Shown one piece after another: positions 1-8,746 of a DNA stretch of 53,368 bases (position 1 is the first letter of the stretch; the number at the start of each line of letters is the position of its first letter). Origin of the DNA: Actinomyces sp. HMSC035G02 (GTDB taxonomy: Bacteria; Actinomycetota; Actinomycetes; Actinomycetales; Actinomycetaceae); the NCBI GenBank assembly GCA_001838165.1, contig KV835891.1:1-53368 (forward strand), in the 5' to 3' direction. The notes beneath the pieces were generated by a model. The model did no database searches. It was not told the DNA's origin and saw nothing but the letters and a program-made list of their open reading frames with translations. The position numbers and the translations under genes were made by a program.

Positions 1-198
1 AAAACGATTACACCACTCCACAGGACTTGACCTGGCCTTGTGGTCCGTCCGGTGCCCTTCGGACCAGCAACAGTGGGGGTTTTGCAGCATTAGAGGCTGG
101 CTGTCGGCGTGTCGCCGGCGTGTCGTGGTTCTAATGACGCCATTTCCCCCGTTTGGTGGCAGTCCGAGCGTGGCTTTGGTTAGTGTGGTGCCCAAAGT

Positions 199-255
199 GC
201 AGACCACCTCGGCGAAAAACGGTGAAAACGGGGTGTTGTGGTTGAGGTGGTCTGC
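199..255. repeat. 12-bp perfect inverted repeat with 33-nt loop
   Basis: Arms at 199-210 (GCAGACCACCTC) and 244-255 (GAGGTGGTCTGC) are exact reverse complements separated by 33 nt containing A-rich runs. GTTTT follows the right arm, so it could act as a long-loop terminator for a plus-strand gene left of the window. It could also be a protein-binding or structured RNA site. The function is inferred; only the symmetry is seen. Confidence 0.5.
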
Positions 256-511
256 GTTTTAGGCGCAGTGGTGTCAGTCGTGGTGGCCGTGCTGGCAGCC
301 GGGCCCCTCTGCTGGCAGCATGAACCCTTCCATGCGCAGCTAAACCCCATTGGTGGCATGGTGGGCAGCCCGCCCAGGCCACCACCTATCGGGTTAACGT
401 GCGCATGAAAGGGCCCGCGTGCGCAGGATGCGTTCACAGAAACAGAAACAAAAGAGGGCCTGACGGCTCACAGGCGCCCCGACGCTCCCCATGCCTCCTC
501 GGATACGACGC

Positions 512-536
512 AGGCGGAACCCCGAAGGGTCCCGCC
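512..536. repeat. Hairpin, 11-nt arms, one mismatch
   Basis: AGGCGGAACCC and GGGTCCCGCCT flank a CGAA tetraloop with one mismatch. It lies just beyond the ppa terminator and may be a second transcription stop. There is no T tract on either side, so the assignment is weak. Confidence 0.3.
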
Positions 537-580
537 TCTCGTTGCGTGCGGTGGCCGCGCCGGGCGGCGGGTATGTGAAA

Positions 581-612
581 GGGGCCGCGCAGACGCAAGT
601 CCGCGCGGCCCC
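581..612 (-). terminator. Rho-independent-like terminator of ppa
   Basis: GGGGCCGCGC (581-590) pairs perfectly with GCGCGGCCCC (603-612) across a 12-nt loop. On the minus strand the stem is followed by TTTC. It starts about 15 nt past the ppa stop, as expected for that gene's terminator. Confidence 0.65.
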
Positions 613-627
613 TCGCAAGCTGTCAGC

Positions 628-1122
628 TCAGTGCTCGCCTTCGTGCTCCTTCAGGCGCTCGTAGGAGCGGCGAATCTCGGCCTCGGCCTCTTCGCGACCC
701 ACCCAGTGGGCGCCCTCGACGCTCTTGCCGGGCTCGAGGTCCTTGTAGACCTCGAAGAAGTGCTGGATTTCCAGGCGGTGGAACTCCGACACGTCGTCGA
801 TCTCGGTACGCCAGGAGGCGCGCTGGTCCGACGCGGGAACGCACAGGACCTTGTCGTCGCCGCCCTTCTCGTCGCGCATGCGGAACATGCCGAGCGCGCG
901 GCAGCGGATCACGCAGCCGGGGAAGGTGGGCTCTTCGAGGAGGACGAGGGCGTCCAGCGGGTCGCCGTCCTCACCCAGGGTGTCGTCGATGAAACCGTAG
1001 TCATCCGGGTAACGAGTGGAGGTGAAGAGCATGCGATCCAGGCGGATGCGACCCGTCTCGTGGTCGATCTCGTACTTGTTTCGGTTCCCCTTGGGGATCT
1101 CGATGGTCACGTCAAATTCCAT
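628..1122 (-). CDS. ppa: Inorganic pyrophosphatase
   Basis: Family I soluble inorganic pyrophosphatase, which hydrolyses PPi to two phosphates in the cytoplasm and pulls biosynthetic reactions forward. The 164-residue protein has the usual bacterial length. It begins [18 protein letters not shown], the family's N-terminal substrate-binding segment. It carries the acidic metal-binding motif [14 protein letters not shown] (here [13 protein letters not shown]), the RYPDDYGFI segment, and a K-R-containing C-terminal helix. The frame stays open upstream, but ATG at 1122 matches the conserved N-terminus, so the 36-residue extension is rejected. The gene is transcribed divergently from dacB and ends at a clear hairpin. 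Nothing is unusual about it. Confidence 0.95.
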   Translation of the reverse strand: MEFDVTIEIPKGNRNKYEIDHETGRIRLDRMLFTSTRYPDDYGFIDDTLGEDGDPLDALVLLEEPTFPGCVIRCRALGMFRMRDEKGGDDKVLCVPASDQRASWRTEIDDVSEFHRLEIQHFFEVYKDLEPGKSVEGAHWVGREEAEAEIRRSYERLKEHEGEH

Positions 1123-1224
1123 GGCCGCGCCTTCCGCTTCAGCCCCGAAACTCGGGGGTCCAGTTGGTTGTGTCGGCGCATGGACGGGTACTGTAGGTAC
1201 CGAAGTAACCACGAAGGGAAATCC

Positions 1225-2580
1225 ATGCATCGCACGTCTATGGGGGCCATTGTAAGCGCTAGCGCCGCACTCGTGGCGACGGCGGCGCTAGTGGGTGCCG
1301 GTTGTTCGACGCAGACGGCCACTCCGGCGGACGCGCCCACGGCCTCGACGCTTGAAGGGGCAGCGATTTCCGGTAACGCAAAGGGTGCCGGGAACCCGGT
1401 TTCCGCCGAGGACGTCCAGGCGCTGTGGGCACCGGTCGCGGCAGCAGCTGCCGAGGGCGGGTACACGGCGTGGGGGACGGTCGTGGACGCGCAGACGGGT
1501 GAGGTCCTCCTGGACGCGGCCGCCGCCACTCCTCACACGACCGCCTCGACGACGAAGACCCTCGCGGCTTTCTCCGCGCTCCACCACCTGGATCCGACGG
1601 CGACGCTGACGACCAGCGCGCTCCTGGGCGCTGACAACCAGACCCTCTACCTGGATTCGGAGGGCGACCTGCTCCTGGGGATTGGCACTTCCGACGAGGT
1701 CGAGGTCTCGGGCCGCGCGGGCCTGCAGACCCTCGCGAAGGACACGGCCGCGGCCCTGGCACAGCGCGGCATCACGTCGGTGACCCTGAACTGGCGCGGC
1801 ACTCTCTTCGAGGGCGCCTCGCACCTGTCCTCGTGGGACGCGCAGGAAGTGGGCTCCTACGAGGGCCACGTCGGCCCCATGGCGATTGACGCCGGACGCA
1901 CCTACGAGGGTGCCAACGCTTTCTACTCGGACGCGCCGGGCCGCGTCGCCGAGGTCTTCTCGCAGGCCCTCGGTGCGGAGGGGATCTCCGCGACCCTCGG
2001 CGAGGCCGGGGATCCTCCCGCGGGAGCGGGAGCCGTCGCCTCGGTGAGCTCGGCGACGATGGGGGAGCAGCTGCGCTGGATGCTCGCGCACTCGGATAAC
2101 ACCCTCGCCGACCAGTACTGCCGTTTCGCCGCGCGCGCGGCGGGAGCCCCCTCGACCTATGAGGGCGCGACCGAGACGGTGCGCAAGACCCTGACCGAGG
2201 CCGGCGTCCCCACGGAGGGCCTGACCCTCGAGGACTGCTCGGGCCTGTCGAGTAACGACAAGATCAGCGCGAACACCCTCGTCGGCGTCCTCAAGGCCTC
2301 GTACGAGGGCACGGGCACCGAGGCGAACACGATGCGCCTCCTGCCGTGGGCGGGCCTGGTGGGTACGCTCTCCCAGCGCATGACCGAGGAACCCGCGGCC
2401 GGAAACGTGCAGGCCAAGACGGGCGCCCTCCAGGAGGTCACCGCCCTGTCCGGGTCCGTTATGACGAAGAGCGGGCGAGTCCTCCTCGTGTCGATCGGCC
2501 ACGACAACGTCACGGAGGGTGCCTACGCCACGCGCGGCCGCCTGGACGCCTTCGAGGAAGGCCTCGCCGGGCTAGACTGA
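1225..2580 (+). CDS. dacB: D-alanyl-D-alanine carboxypeptidase/endopeptidase (PBP4, S13)
   Basis: Penicillin-binding protein of the S13 family, which trims or cleaves peptidoglycan peptides outside the membrane. All three serine-transferase motifs are visible in the 451-residue product: STTK at 108-111 (nucleophile Ser108), SDN at 290-292 and KTG at 398-400. The long insert between the first two motifs is typical of S13 enzymes. The N-terminus is hydrophobic with a Cys at 27 (LVGAGC), which fits an export signal but only poorly fits a lipobox. The ATG at 1225 has GAAGGGA about 7 nt upstream. An open frame continuing back to 631 is only the antisense of ppa. It heads a run with the zincin-like gene and tilS, the usual actinobacterial order. 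Confidence 0.93.
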   Translation: MHRTSMGAIVSASAALVATAALVGAGCSTQTATPADAPTASTLEGAAISGNAKGAGNPVSAEDVQALWAPVAAAAAEGGYTAWGTVVDAQTGEVLLDAAAATPHTTASTTKTLAAFSALHHLDPTATLTTSALLGADNQTLYLDSEGDLLLGIGTSDEVEVSGRAGLQTLAKDTAAALAQRGITSVTLNWRGTLFEGASHLSSWDAQEVGSYEGHVGPMAIDAGRTYEGANAFYSDAPGRVAEVFSQALGAEGISATLGEAGDPPAGAGAVASVSSATMGEQLRWMLAHSDNTLADQYCRFAARAAGAPSTYEGATETVRKTLTEAGVPTEGLTLEDCSGLSSNDKISANTLVGVLKASYEGTGTEANTMRLLPWAGLVGTLSQRMTEEPAAGNVQAKTGALQEVTALSGSVMTKSGRVLLVSIGHDNVTEGAYATRGRLDAFEEGLAGLD

Positions 2581-2584
2581 GGCC

Positions 2585-3427
2585 ATGGATATGCCGTTTG
2601 GCCCGCGCAACGTCGCGGGAGTTCTCGCCTCGTTGTCCTACGCGGGCCCCTCGGCCTCTCGCGTGGGTGCCTCCGCCGTCGTGGCGCGCCTGCGCCGCTC
2701 GGTCGCGTGGTCGGATCGCCGGCTCGCCGAGCTGTCGACCCTGCCCGAGGCCTCTGCGAAGGTGGCCGGCTCCCCGACCCTCGTCGTCGACCGACGAGGC
2801 CTGATCCGCTCGGTCGGCTCGCTCCTGGAGAGCTTCGAGGATACGCGCACGCCCAAGGTCCTGGCCGCCGAGGCCGTCATCCTGCGCGCCCTGGCCAAGG
2901 ACGCGACGGGCATCTGGGACGTGCGCTCGGGCCGCCGGATTCTCGTGGCCCCCAACGTGCTCGCGGACGCGCAGCGCTACGCCCTGGATCAGACGGACTG
3001 GTGCCGCTGGGTGTCCCTGTGTACGGGACTGCGCGGCGTCCACCTCACCCACGCCCCCCACCTCGTCCCGTACGTCGCAGACCTGATGCGCTCGCTGCCC
3101 GAACGTAGCGATGAACTCGTGCGCATCGTCCTGCTCCTGGACGCCCTGCCCACCGCGGAGATGGAGGTCCTCACGCCCCGCGACCTGCCCTCGATCCAGT
3201 GGCTGCGCACCCACCGCGCGCACGCCGGCGGCGTTGCCCTGGTGCGCGCATGTGCGGCGGCCGGCATGCCCCTGGCCGGGGTCGAGGCCCTGCAGGCGCA
3301 GACCGAAGGATTTGCGCGCACCGTCGTGCGCGAGGGAGCGATTGCGGAGCTTCTGTCGAGCGTTGAGGCCCTGCCGACCGCCCGCGAGTACGCGGAGCCG
3401 ACAGCGTGGCTGGCGCGTGTGCGCTGA
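2585..3427 (+). CDS. Zincin-like (F420-associated family) protein lacking HExxH
   Basis: Placed by its position between dacB and tilS and by sequence flavour in the actinobacterial zincin-like metallopeptidase type 2 family (relatives of the mycobacterial gene next to dacB). From memory that family reads W-V-x-L-H-E-x-x-H followed by Gln-Phe and a Pro-Trp-Leu stretch. Here the matching place reads RWVSLCTGLRG at 141-151, then HLTHAPHL, so the HExxH pentad is replaced by CTGLR (146-150). The 280-residue product is also shorter than relatives as I recall them (about 350). It is probably a non-catalytic paralogue, or its metal site is rebuilt with the nearby HLTHAPH histidines. Start ATG 2585 is 4 nt after the dacB stop, and MDMPFGP fits a soluble protein. 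The alignment rests on recall. Confidence 0.6.
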   Translation: MDMPFGPRNVAGVLASLSYAGPSASRVGASAVVARLRRSVAWSDRRLAELSTLPEASAKVAGSPTLVVDRRGLIRSVGSLLESFEDTRTPKVLAAEAVILRALAKDATGIWDVRSGRRILVAPNVLADAQRYALDQTDWCRWVSLCTGLRGVHLTHAPHLVPYVADLMRSLPERSDELVRIVLLLDALPTAEMEVLTPRDLPSIQWLRTHRAHAGGVALVRACAAAGMPLAGVEALQAQTEGFARTVVREGAIAELLSSVEALPTAREYAEPTAWLARVR

Positions 3428-3440
3428 CGCCTCGAGCCTC

Positions 3441-4526
3441 GTGGGAGCAAACCCGCGCGGCCCCCTGCGCGCCTGCTCCCTCGCGGTGCGCGCTTGTCTG
3501 ACCTCTTTCATCGACGAGGCCGGCGCTCCTCCCGCTCTCGTCGTCGGCCTGTCGGGCGGCGCGGATTCGCTGGCGCTGGCGCTGACGACGATCGATGTGG
3601 CCGCGCGCGTGGGAATCCCCGTTGTGACGGTGACCGTCGACCATGGGCTGCGCGCGGGCAGCGGCGAGGAGGCTCGCCGAGTCTCGGATCTGGCGGCCTC
3701 CCTGGGGGCGCGCGGCGTCGTTGAGACCGTGGCGGTGGACGGCCCGGGAGGGCCCGAAGGTGCGGCCCGCGACGCCCGCCGAGCCGCCCTGCGAGCGGTC
3801 GCCCAGCGTGAAGGCGCCCCGATCCTCCTCGGCCACACGATGGACGACCAGGCTGAGACGGTCCTTCTGCGACTGGCGCGCGGCTCCGGCCCCTCGTCCC
3901 TGCGGGCCATCGCCCCCGTCTCGCGCGACGATGATGGGGTGACGTGGCTGCGCCCCCTCCTCGGGCTGCGGCGAACGGACACGGAGCAGGCGTGCGCCCA
4001 GGCGGGTCTCGCCCCGCTTCAGGACCCGACCAACGACATCGACGGGCCGTGGCGCGCTGCGGACGGCAGCCCCCTGCGCCGCTCGGCGCTGCGCCACCGG
4101 GCGATCCCCGCCCTGGCCTCGGCCCTGGGGGTGGATCCGGTTCCCGCGCTGGCCCGCACGGCCGCCCTGTGCGCGGCCGACGACGACGCCCTTACCCGGT
4201 GGGCGGGCGTGCTTGCGGCCTCGGTGACGCCGGGGGAGGAACACGACTCCGAGACGCGGCACCCGTCCCTGGCGGTGTCCGACCTGCTGGGCGTACCCCG
4301 CGCGGTGCGCACCCGTGCGCTGCGCGAGGCCGCCCGCTCGGGCGGAATCCGCGCGTTGTCCAGCGCCCACGTGGACGCCCTCGACGACCTCGTGGTCGCG
4401 TGGCGCGGCCAGGGGCCCATCGACCTGCCCGGAGGCACCGCCTCGCGCGTTGGACGCGGGGCGCACGCGCGCATCGCTTTCGTCACGCGCGGACCTGGCG
4501 ACCCGACGGCACCAGACCCCGCCTAA
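3441..4526 (+). CDS. tilS: tRNA(Ile)-lysidine synthase
   Basis: Ligates lysine to C34 of the CAU-anticodon isoleucine tRNA, switching it to AUA decoding. The N-terminal PP-loop ATP motif SGGADS is at 38-43, followed by VDHGLR and the LGHTMDDQAETVLLRLARGS segment, which are hallmarks of TilS. The 361-residue length fits the short actinobacterial form without the full C-terminal domain. Start choice is uncertain: GTG 3441 gives 37 residues before the P-loop, GTG 3417 would overlap the upstream gene by 11 bp, and GTG 3486 is also possible. None has a strong ribosome-binding site, suggesting coupling to the upstream gene. Downstream hpt forms the common tilS-hpt-ftsH order. Confidence 0.92.
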   Translation: MGANPRGPLRACSLAVRACLTSFIDEAGAPPALVVGLSGGADSLALALTTIDVAARVGIPVVTVTVDHGLRAGSGEEARRVSDLAASLGARGVVETVAVDGPGGPEGAARDARRAALRAVAQREGAPILLGHTMDDQAETVLLRLARGSGPSSLRAIAPVSRDDDGVTWLRPLLGLRRTDTEQACAQAGLAPLQDPTNDIDGPWRAADGSPLRRSALRHRAIPALASALGVDPVPALARTAALCAADDDALTRWAGVLAASVTPGEEHDSETRHPSLAVSDLLGVPRAVRTRALREAARSGGIRALSSAHVDALDDLVVAWRGQGPIDLPGGTASRVGRGAHARIAFVTRGPGDPTAPDPA

Positions 4527-4698
4527 ACGGCGGGAACGCGCCGCGACAGAACCCACCGGAGCGGCCCGGGACTGGCTGCGCGATCACAGGATGTTGCGCT
4601 GACAGTGAGAATCTCGTCCTTCCTGGAACAGGCGAGCGTTTGTGTGGCACGCTTATAGTGGAATCGCTCGCGTAGCATCGATACGAAAAGAGGACACG

Positions 4699-5253
4699 GT
4701 GGACGCCACCGATATGGGTAACGACCTGAAGGAAATCCTGGTTACCGCCGAGGATATGGACCGTCGACTCGGCGAAATGGCCGAGCAGATCGACCGCGAC
4801 TACGCGGGCGAAGAGCTGCTGCTCGTCGGCGTCCTGCGCGGCGCCGTCATGGTCATGGCGGACCTGTCCCGCAAGCTGCACACCCCCCTCGAGATGGACT
4901 GGATGGCCGTGTCCTCCTACGGATCCGGCACCAAGACCTCGGGCGTCGTGCGCATCCTGAAGGACCTCGACCAGGACGTGGCCGGACGCCACGTGCTCAT
5001 CGTCGAGGACATCATCGACTCCGGCCTGACCCTGTCCTGGCTGCAGGCGAACCTGCTCGGACGAGGCGCCGCCTCCGTCAAGATCGCGACCGCCCTGCGC
5101 AAGCCGGAGGCCGCCAAGGTCGACGTGGACGTTGCCTACGTGGGATTCGATATTCCCGACGAGTTCGTCGTCGGCTACGGCCTGGATTACGCGGAAAAGT
5201 ACCGTAATTTGCCTTTCGTCGGCACGCTGCAGCCGCACGTCTACAACAACTGA
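4699..5253 (+). CDS. hpt: Hypoxanthine phosphoribosyltransferase
   Basis: Purine salvage enzyme that makes IMP or GMP from hypoxanthine or guanine and PRPP in the cytoplasm. The PRPP-binding loop VEDIIDSG lies at 102-109, with the LLVGVLRGA loop near 41 and the flexible-loop SSYGSGTKTSG at 72-82. The 184-residue length is standard. GTG 4699 is chosen because AAAAGAGGA sits just before it; the frame is open from 4642, and ATG 4714 is an alternative. A TATAGT box at 4654-4659 could be a -10 element, but no good -35 was found. ftsH starts 25 bp downstream. Confidence 0.95.
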   Translation: MDATDMGNDLKEILVTAEDMDRRLGEMAEQIDRDYAGEELLLVGVLRGAVMVMADLSRKLHTPLEMDWMAVSSYGSGTKTSGVVRILKDLDQDVAGRHVLIVEDIIDSGLTLSWLQANLLGRGAASVKIATALRKPEAAKVDVDVAYVGFDIPDEFVVGYGLDYAEKYRNLPFVGTLQPHVYNN

Positions 5254-5278
5254 GAACGCCTACCTGTAGGGGACCCAC

Positions 5279-7315
5279 GTGAACGAGAAGATCAAGAACA
5301 AACGCCCCAGCCTGGGCTGGGTGATGGTTCCGCTCATCATGCTGCTCGCCGGCGGCTGGTTCATGTGGGGCTTCTTCAGCCCTCGCGCCGTCACCACCTC
5401 CGAGGGCCTTGCGCTCATCTCGGGTGACACGGTCGAGCAGGTGGTCCTCAACGAGGGCACCCAGCAGGTGAACCTGACGCTGACGGAAAACTACGTCCAC
5501 CAGAGCACCGGCGGCGACGATAAGACCGTTGATCTGGGCAAGAACGTCTACTTCACGTACTCCTACGTGCAGACCAAAGACATCCTCGACACGGTGGCCG
5601 ACAAGGCTCCCGCGAAGGGCTGGAACGCGGTGCGTCCCCAGTCCGGCATCCTCGGTGGCGTCGTCCAGCTGCTGATCTCCCTGGTGATCCTGGGCGGCGC
5701 GTTCTACTTCATCATGCGTTCCATGTCGGGATCGCGGATGATGGGCGGTTTCACGCAGTCGCGTGCCAAGGAATTCAACCAGGAGCGCCCGGACGTCACC
5801 TTCGCGGACGTCGCCGGTGAGGACGAGGCCGTGGAGGAGCTCGAGGAGATCCGCGAGTTCCTGGCCTCCCCGGATAAGTTCCACAAGGTGGGTGCGCGTA
5901 TCCCGCGCGGCGTCCTGCTCTACGGTCCTCCCGGAACGGGTAAGACCCTCCTCGCTAAGGCGGTCGCCGGCGAGGCCAACGCCCCCTTCTTCTCGATCTC
6001 CGGTTCGGAGTTCATGGAGCTGTACGTCGGCGTGGGTGCCTCCCGCGTACGCGAGCTTTTCGAGCGCGCCAAGAAGAACGCGCCGGCCATCATCTTCGTT
6101 GACGAGATCGACGCCGTGGGTCGCCACCGTGGCAGCGGCATCGGCGGCGGCAACGACGAGCGCGAGCAGACACTCAACCAGCTCCTCGTCGAGATGGACG
6201 GCTTCGACGAGCGCGCCAACATCATCCTGATCGCGGCGACCAACCGCCCCGACATCCTCGACCCGGCGCTGCTGCGCCCGGGCCGTTTCGACCGCCAGAT
6301 CGCCGTCGAGGCCCCCGACCTGAAGGGCCGCGAGGCCATCCTGAAGGTCCACGCGCAGGGCAAGCCCCTCACCGCGCAGGTTGACCTGCGTCAGATCGCC
6401 AAGCGCACCCCCGGCTTCACGGGCGCGGACCTGGCGAACGTCCTCAATGAGGCGGCGCTGCTCACCGCGCGTTCGAACATGCAGTTCATCGACGAGCGCG
6501 CCATCGACGAGGCCATTGACCGCGTGATCGCCGGCCCGCAGAAGCGCACCCGCGTCATGAACGACCACGACAAGGCCGTGACCGCCTACCACGAGGCCGG
6601 CCACGCCCTGGCCGCCGCCGCCCTGAACTACACGGACCCGGTCACGAAGGTGACGATCCTGCCGCGCGGCCGCGCCCTGGGCTACACGATGGTCATGCCC
6701 ACCGAGGATCGCTTCAACAAGACCCGCAACCAGCTCCTCGACGATCTGGTCTACGGCATGGGCGGCCGCGTCGCCGAGGAGATCGTGTTCCGCGACCCGT
6801 CGACCGGCCCCGCCAACGACATCCAGCAGGCCACGAAGACGGCCCGCGCGATGGTCACCGACTACGGCATGAGCGACCGCATCGGCATGGTCAAGCTGGG
6901 CGACGCCGACACCGAGGCCTTCGGGCACGGCAGCGGCGAGGGCCCGCGTTCCTTCTCCGACGAGACGGCCGCGATCATCGACGAGGAGGTGCGTCGCCTC
7001 CTCGACAACGCGATGCGCGAGGCGTGGCGGATCCTCTCGGAAAACCGCGCGGTTCTGGACACCCTTGCCTCGCGCCTGCTCGAGGAGGAGACCCTCGACG
7101 AGGGGCAGCTCGCGGAGATCTTCAAGGACGTCGTGAAGGCCCCCGAGCGTCCCGTGTGGAACTACCAGTCCGACGCCGCGGTTCCGGGCGTGGTCTTGGG
7201 CCACCCGGTCGGTATCAAGTCCGAGGACGAGTGCACGCCCGTTCCCGTGCAGGGAATCGACGTGTCGCCGATTGACGTCACCGACGCCTCGGGTGTGGAA
7301 GAGGAGCAGGTGTGA
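5279..7315 (+). CDS. ftsH: ATP-dependent zinc metalloprotease FtsH
   Basis: Membrane-anchored AAA+ protease that unfolds and degrades membrane and soluble substrates. The 678-residue product has two transmembrane segments (about 13-31 and 122-142) flanking a small extracellular region. Next come the AAA module with Walker A GPPGTGKT near 216-223, Walker B IIFVDEID near 275, and the second region of homology [17 protein letters not shown] near 322. The zinc-protease site HEAGH is near 438, with a downstream acidic ligand region. GTG 5279 follows TAGGGGA with good spacing. The stop overlaps the folE start (GTGA), so translation is probably coupled. The C-terminal tail is acidic and variable, as is normal for the family. 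Confidence 0.97.
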   Translation: MNEKIKNKRPSLGWVMVPLIMLLAGGWFMWGFFSPRAVTTSEGLALISGDTVEQVVLNEGTQQVNLTLTENYVHQSTGGDDKTVDLGKNVYFTYSYVQTKDILDTVADKAPAKGWNAVRPQSGILGGVVQLLISLVILGGAFYFIMRSMSGSRMMGGFTQSRAKEFNQERPDVTFADVAGEDEAVEELEEIREFLASPDKFHKVGARIPRGVLLYGPPGTGKTLLAKAVAGEANAPFFSISGSEFMELYVGVGASRVRELFERAKKNAPAIIFVDEIDAVGRHRGSGIGGGNDEREQTLNQLLVEMDGFDERANIILIAATNRPDILDPALLRPGRFDRQIAVEAPDLKGREAILKVHAQGKPLTAQVDLRQIAKRTPGFTGADLANVLNEAALLTARSNMQFIDERAIDEAIDRVIAGPQKRTRVMNDHDKAVTAYHEAGHALAAAALNYTDPVTKVTILPRGRALGYTMVMPTEDRFNKTRNQLLDDLVYGMGGRVAEEIVFRDPSTGPANDIQQATKTARAMVTDYGMSDRIGMVKLGDADTEAFGHGSGEGPRSFSDETAAIIDEEVRRLLDNAMREAWRILSENRAVLDTLASRLLEEETLDEGQLAEIFKDVVKAPERPVWNYQSDAAVPGVVLGHPVGIKSEDECTPVPVQGIDVSPIDVTDASGVEEEQV

Positions 7316-7881
7316 GCTACGATCCCGCTGGCGTTGAGAAGGCGTCGCGCGACCTGCTCGTCGCGATTGGTGAGGACCCGGAGCGCGAGGGCCTGGTCGG
7401 CACCCCCGACCGTATGGCGCGCGCGTGGCGCGAGATGTGCAAGGGCCTGACTGAGGACCCCCGCGAGCACCTGCGCACGCAGTTCCACGCGGGCACCGAC
7501 GAGCTGGTCCTGGTCCGCGACATCACTTTCTTCTCGGTGTGCGAGCACCACCTGCTGCCCTTCTACGGCCGCGCCCACGTCGGCTACATCCCGCGCGGCG
7601 GCGTCGTGACGGGCCTGTCCAAGCTGGCCCGCGTGGTCGAAGGCTACGCGCGCCGCCCCCAGGTCCAAGAGCGCCTGACCGCTCAGGTCGCCGACGCGAT
7701 CGACGAGATCCTGAACCCCCAGGGCGTCATCGTCGTCATCGAGGCCGAGCACATGTGCATGTCGATGCGCGGCATCTCCAAGCCTGGCTCCTCGACCGTG
7801 ACCAGCGCGCTGCGCGGCATCATGAACGACGGCGCGACCCGCGCCGAGATGATGGCCCTCGTCCTGTCCGGGAGCCGATGA
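7312..7881 (+). CDS. folE: GTP cyclohydrolase I
   Basis: First committed step of folate synthesis, GTP to dihydroneopterin triphosphate. The 189-residue protein shows the zinc ligands Cys77 and His80 ([10 protein letters not shown]) and Cys149 (EHMCMSMRG), plus the GTP-binding stretch [19 protein letters not shown]. Length and motifs match the type IA homodecamer enzyme. The GTG start overlaps the ftsH stop by 4 bp, and folP follows after one base. The ftsH-folE-folP-folB-folK order is the normal actinobacterial folate operon, so regulation is probably at the operon level. Confidence 0.97.
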   Translation: MSYDPAGVEKASRDLLVAIGEDPEREGLVGTPDRMARAWREMCKGLTEDPREHLRTQFHAGTDELVLVRDITFFSVCEHHLLPFYGRAHVGYIPRGGVVTGLSKLARVVEGYARRPQVQERLTAQVADAIDEILNPQGVIVVIEAEHMCMSMRGISKPGSSTVTSALRGIMNDGATRAEMMALVLSGSR

Positions 7882-7882
7882 C

Positions 7883-8746
7883 GTGAGCGCCCTGCCCCTG
7901 ACCGCCGCCCCGGCCTCGTCCCCGGTCCCGCCCCTGGCGCTGCCCGGTGACCTGAGCCTGCCTGTCGGTCGGACGGCGATCATGGGCATCCTCAACGTCA
8001 CCCCCGATTCTTGCTCGGACGGGGGACGTTACACGGACGTTGCGGCCGCGCTGCGCCACGCGAGCGAGATGGTTGCCGCCGGCGCAGACCTCATCGACGT
8101 GGGCGGGGAGTCGACCCGTCCGAACTCGACGCGCATCAGCGCGGGCGAGGAGTGGGCGCGCATCTGCACCATCGTCGAGTCCCTGGCCGCTGACGGCATC
8201 ATCGTGTCGGTGGATACGCTGCACGCGTCCACGGCCCGCGAGGCCGCGCGCGCGGGTGCGGCGATCATCAACGATGTGAGCGGCGGGCGCTGGGATCCCG
8301 AGATGAACGCGGCGGTCGCGCAGTCGGGCTGCGCGTACGTCGTCCAGCACTACCGCGCGCTGCCGGGCATGCCGGGGGAGCACTTCGACTACGGGGACGA
8401 CCTCGTGGGCACGCTCATCGAGCGCGTGGGGTCCCAGGTTCAAGACGCTATTGATGCTGGTGTGACAGCTGATAAAATTGTGGTAGACCCGGGCCTCGGC
8501 TTCTCGCTGACGGGCGACCAGTGCTGGCAGATCCTGCGCGAACTGCCGCGCTTCACGCAGGTCGGATACCCCGTCCTCGTCGGCGCGTCTCGCAAGCGTT
8601 TCGTCAAGGCCCTCGAGGGCGACGTGGACGCGAACAGCGCGGACATCGCCGCCTACTGCGCGGCAGCTGGCGCGTGGGCCGTGCGGGTCCATGACGTAGC
8701 AGCCACCGTGGCGGCCATCGCCCGAAAGGAGAACGACGTTGACTAA
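7883..8746 (+). CDS. folP: Dihydropteroate synthase
   Basis: Condenses p-aminobenzoate with dihydropterin pyrophosphate; the target of sulfonamides. The 287-residue protein carries the signature NVTPDSCSDGG at 38-48 (usual form has Phe-Ser where Cys-Ser is seen), the GGESTRP loop, the IINDVSGG strand and a C-terminal SRKRF-like motif (VLVGASRKRFV). An extra N-terminal Pro/Ala-rich stretch of about 25 residues precedes the TIM barrel; starting at GTG 7883 includes it. The stop lies 6 nt past the TTG start of folB-folK, giving an 8-bp overlap. Confidence 0.95.
   Translation: MSALPLTAAPASSPVPPLALPGDLSLPVGRTAIMGILNVTPDSCSDGGRYTDVAAALRHASEMVAAGADLIDVGGESTRPNSTRISAGEEWARICTIVESLAADGIIVSVDTLHASTAREAARAGAAIINDVSGGRWDPEMNAAVAQSGCAYVVQHYRALPGMPGEHFDYGDDLVGTLIERVGSQVQDAIDAGVTADKIVVDPGLGFSLTGDQCWQILRELPRFTQVGYPVLVGASRKRFVKALEGDVDANSADIAAYCAAAGAWAVRVHDVAATVAAIARKENDVD

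Larger units (their letters stand above)
1..580. other. Gene-free stretch at window start
   Basis: I see no credible coding region here. The short open frames on both strands have low-complexity translations, and none has a convincing start or resembles a known family. The stretch holds a perfect 12-bp inverted repeat (199-210 and 244-255) followed by GTTTT, and a near-perfect hairpin at 512-536, both listed separately. It probably lies downstream of genes on both sides, because the ppa gene ends into it from the right. Confidence 0.6.

Noticed and set aside
1..580. Small protein genes in the left flank
   Set aside because: The open frames at 38-262, 131-385, 180-437 and 394-618 have no ribosome-binding sites and translate to unconvincing, low-complexity peptides.
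631..1224. 198-residue N-terminal extension of dacB
   Set aside because: This part is the exact antisense of ppa. The real dacB start is ATG 1225, with a ribosome-binding site followed by a signal peptide.
5078..7204. 708-residue open frame antisense to ftsH
   Set aside because: High third-position GC of ftsH keeps this frame open. The translation is rich in Val, Arg, His, Gly and Asp with no domain, and ftsH itself is unambiguous.
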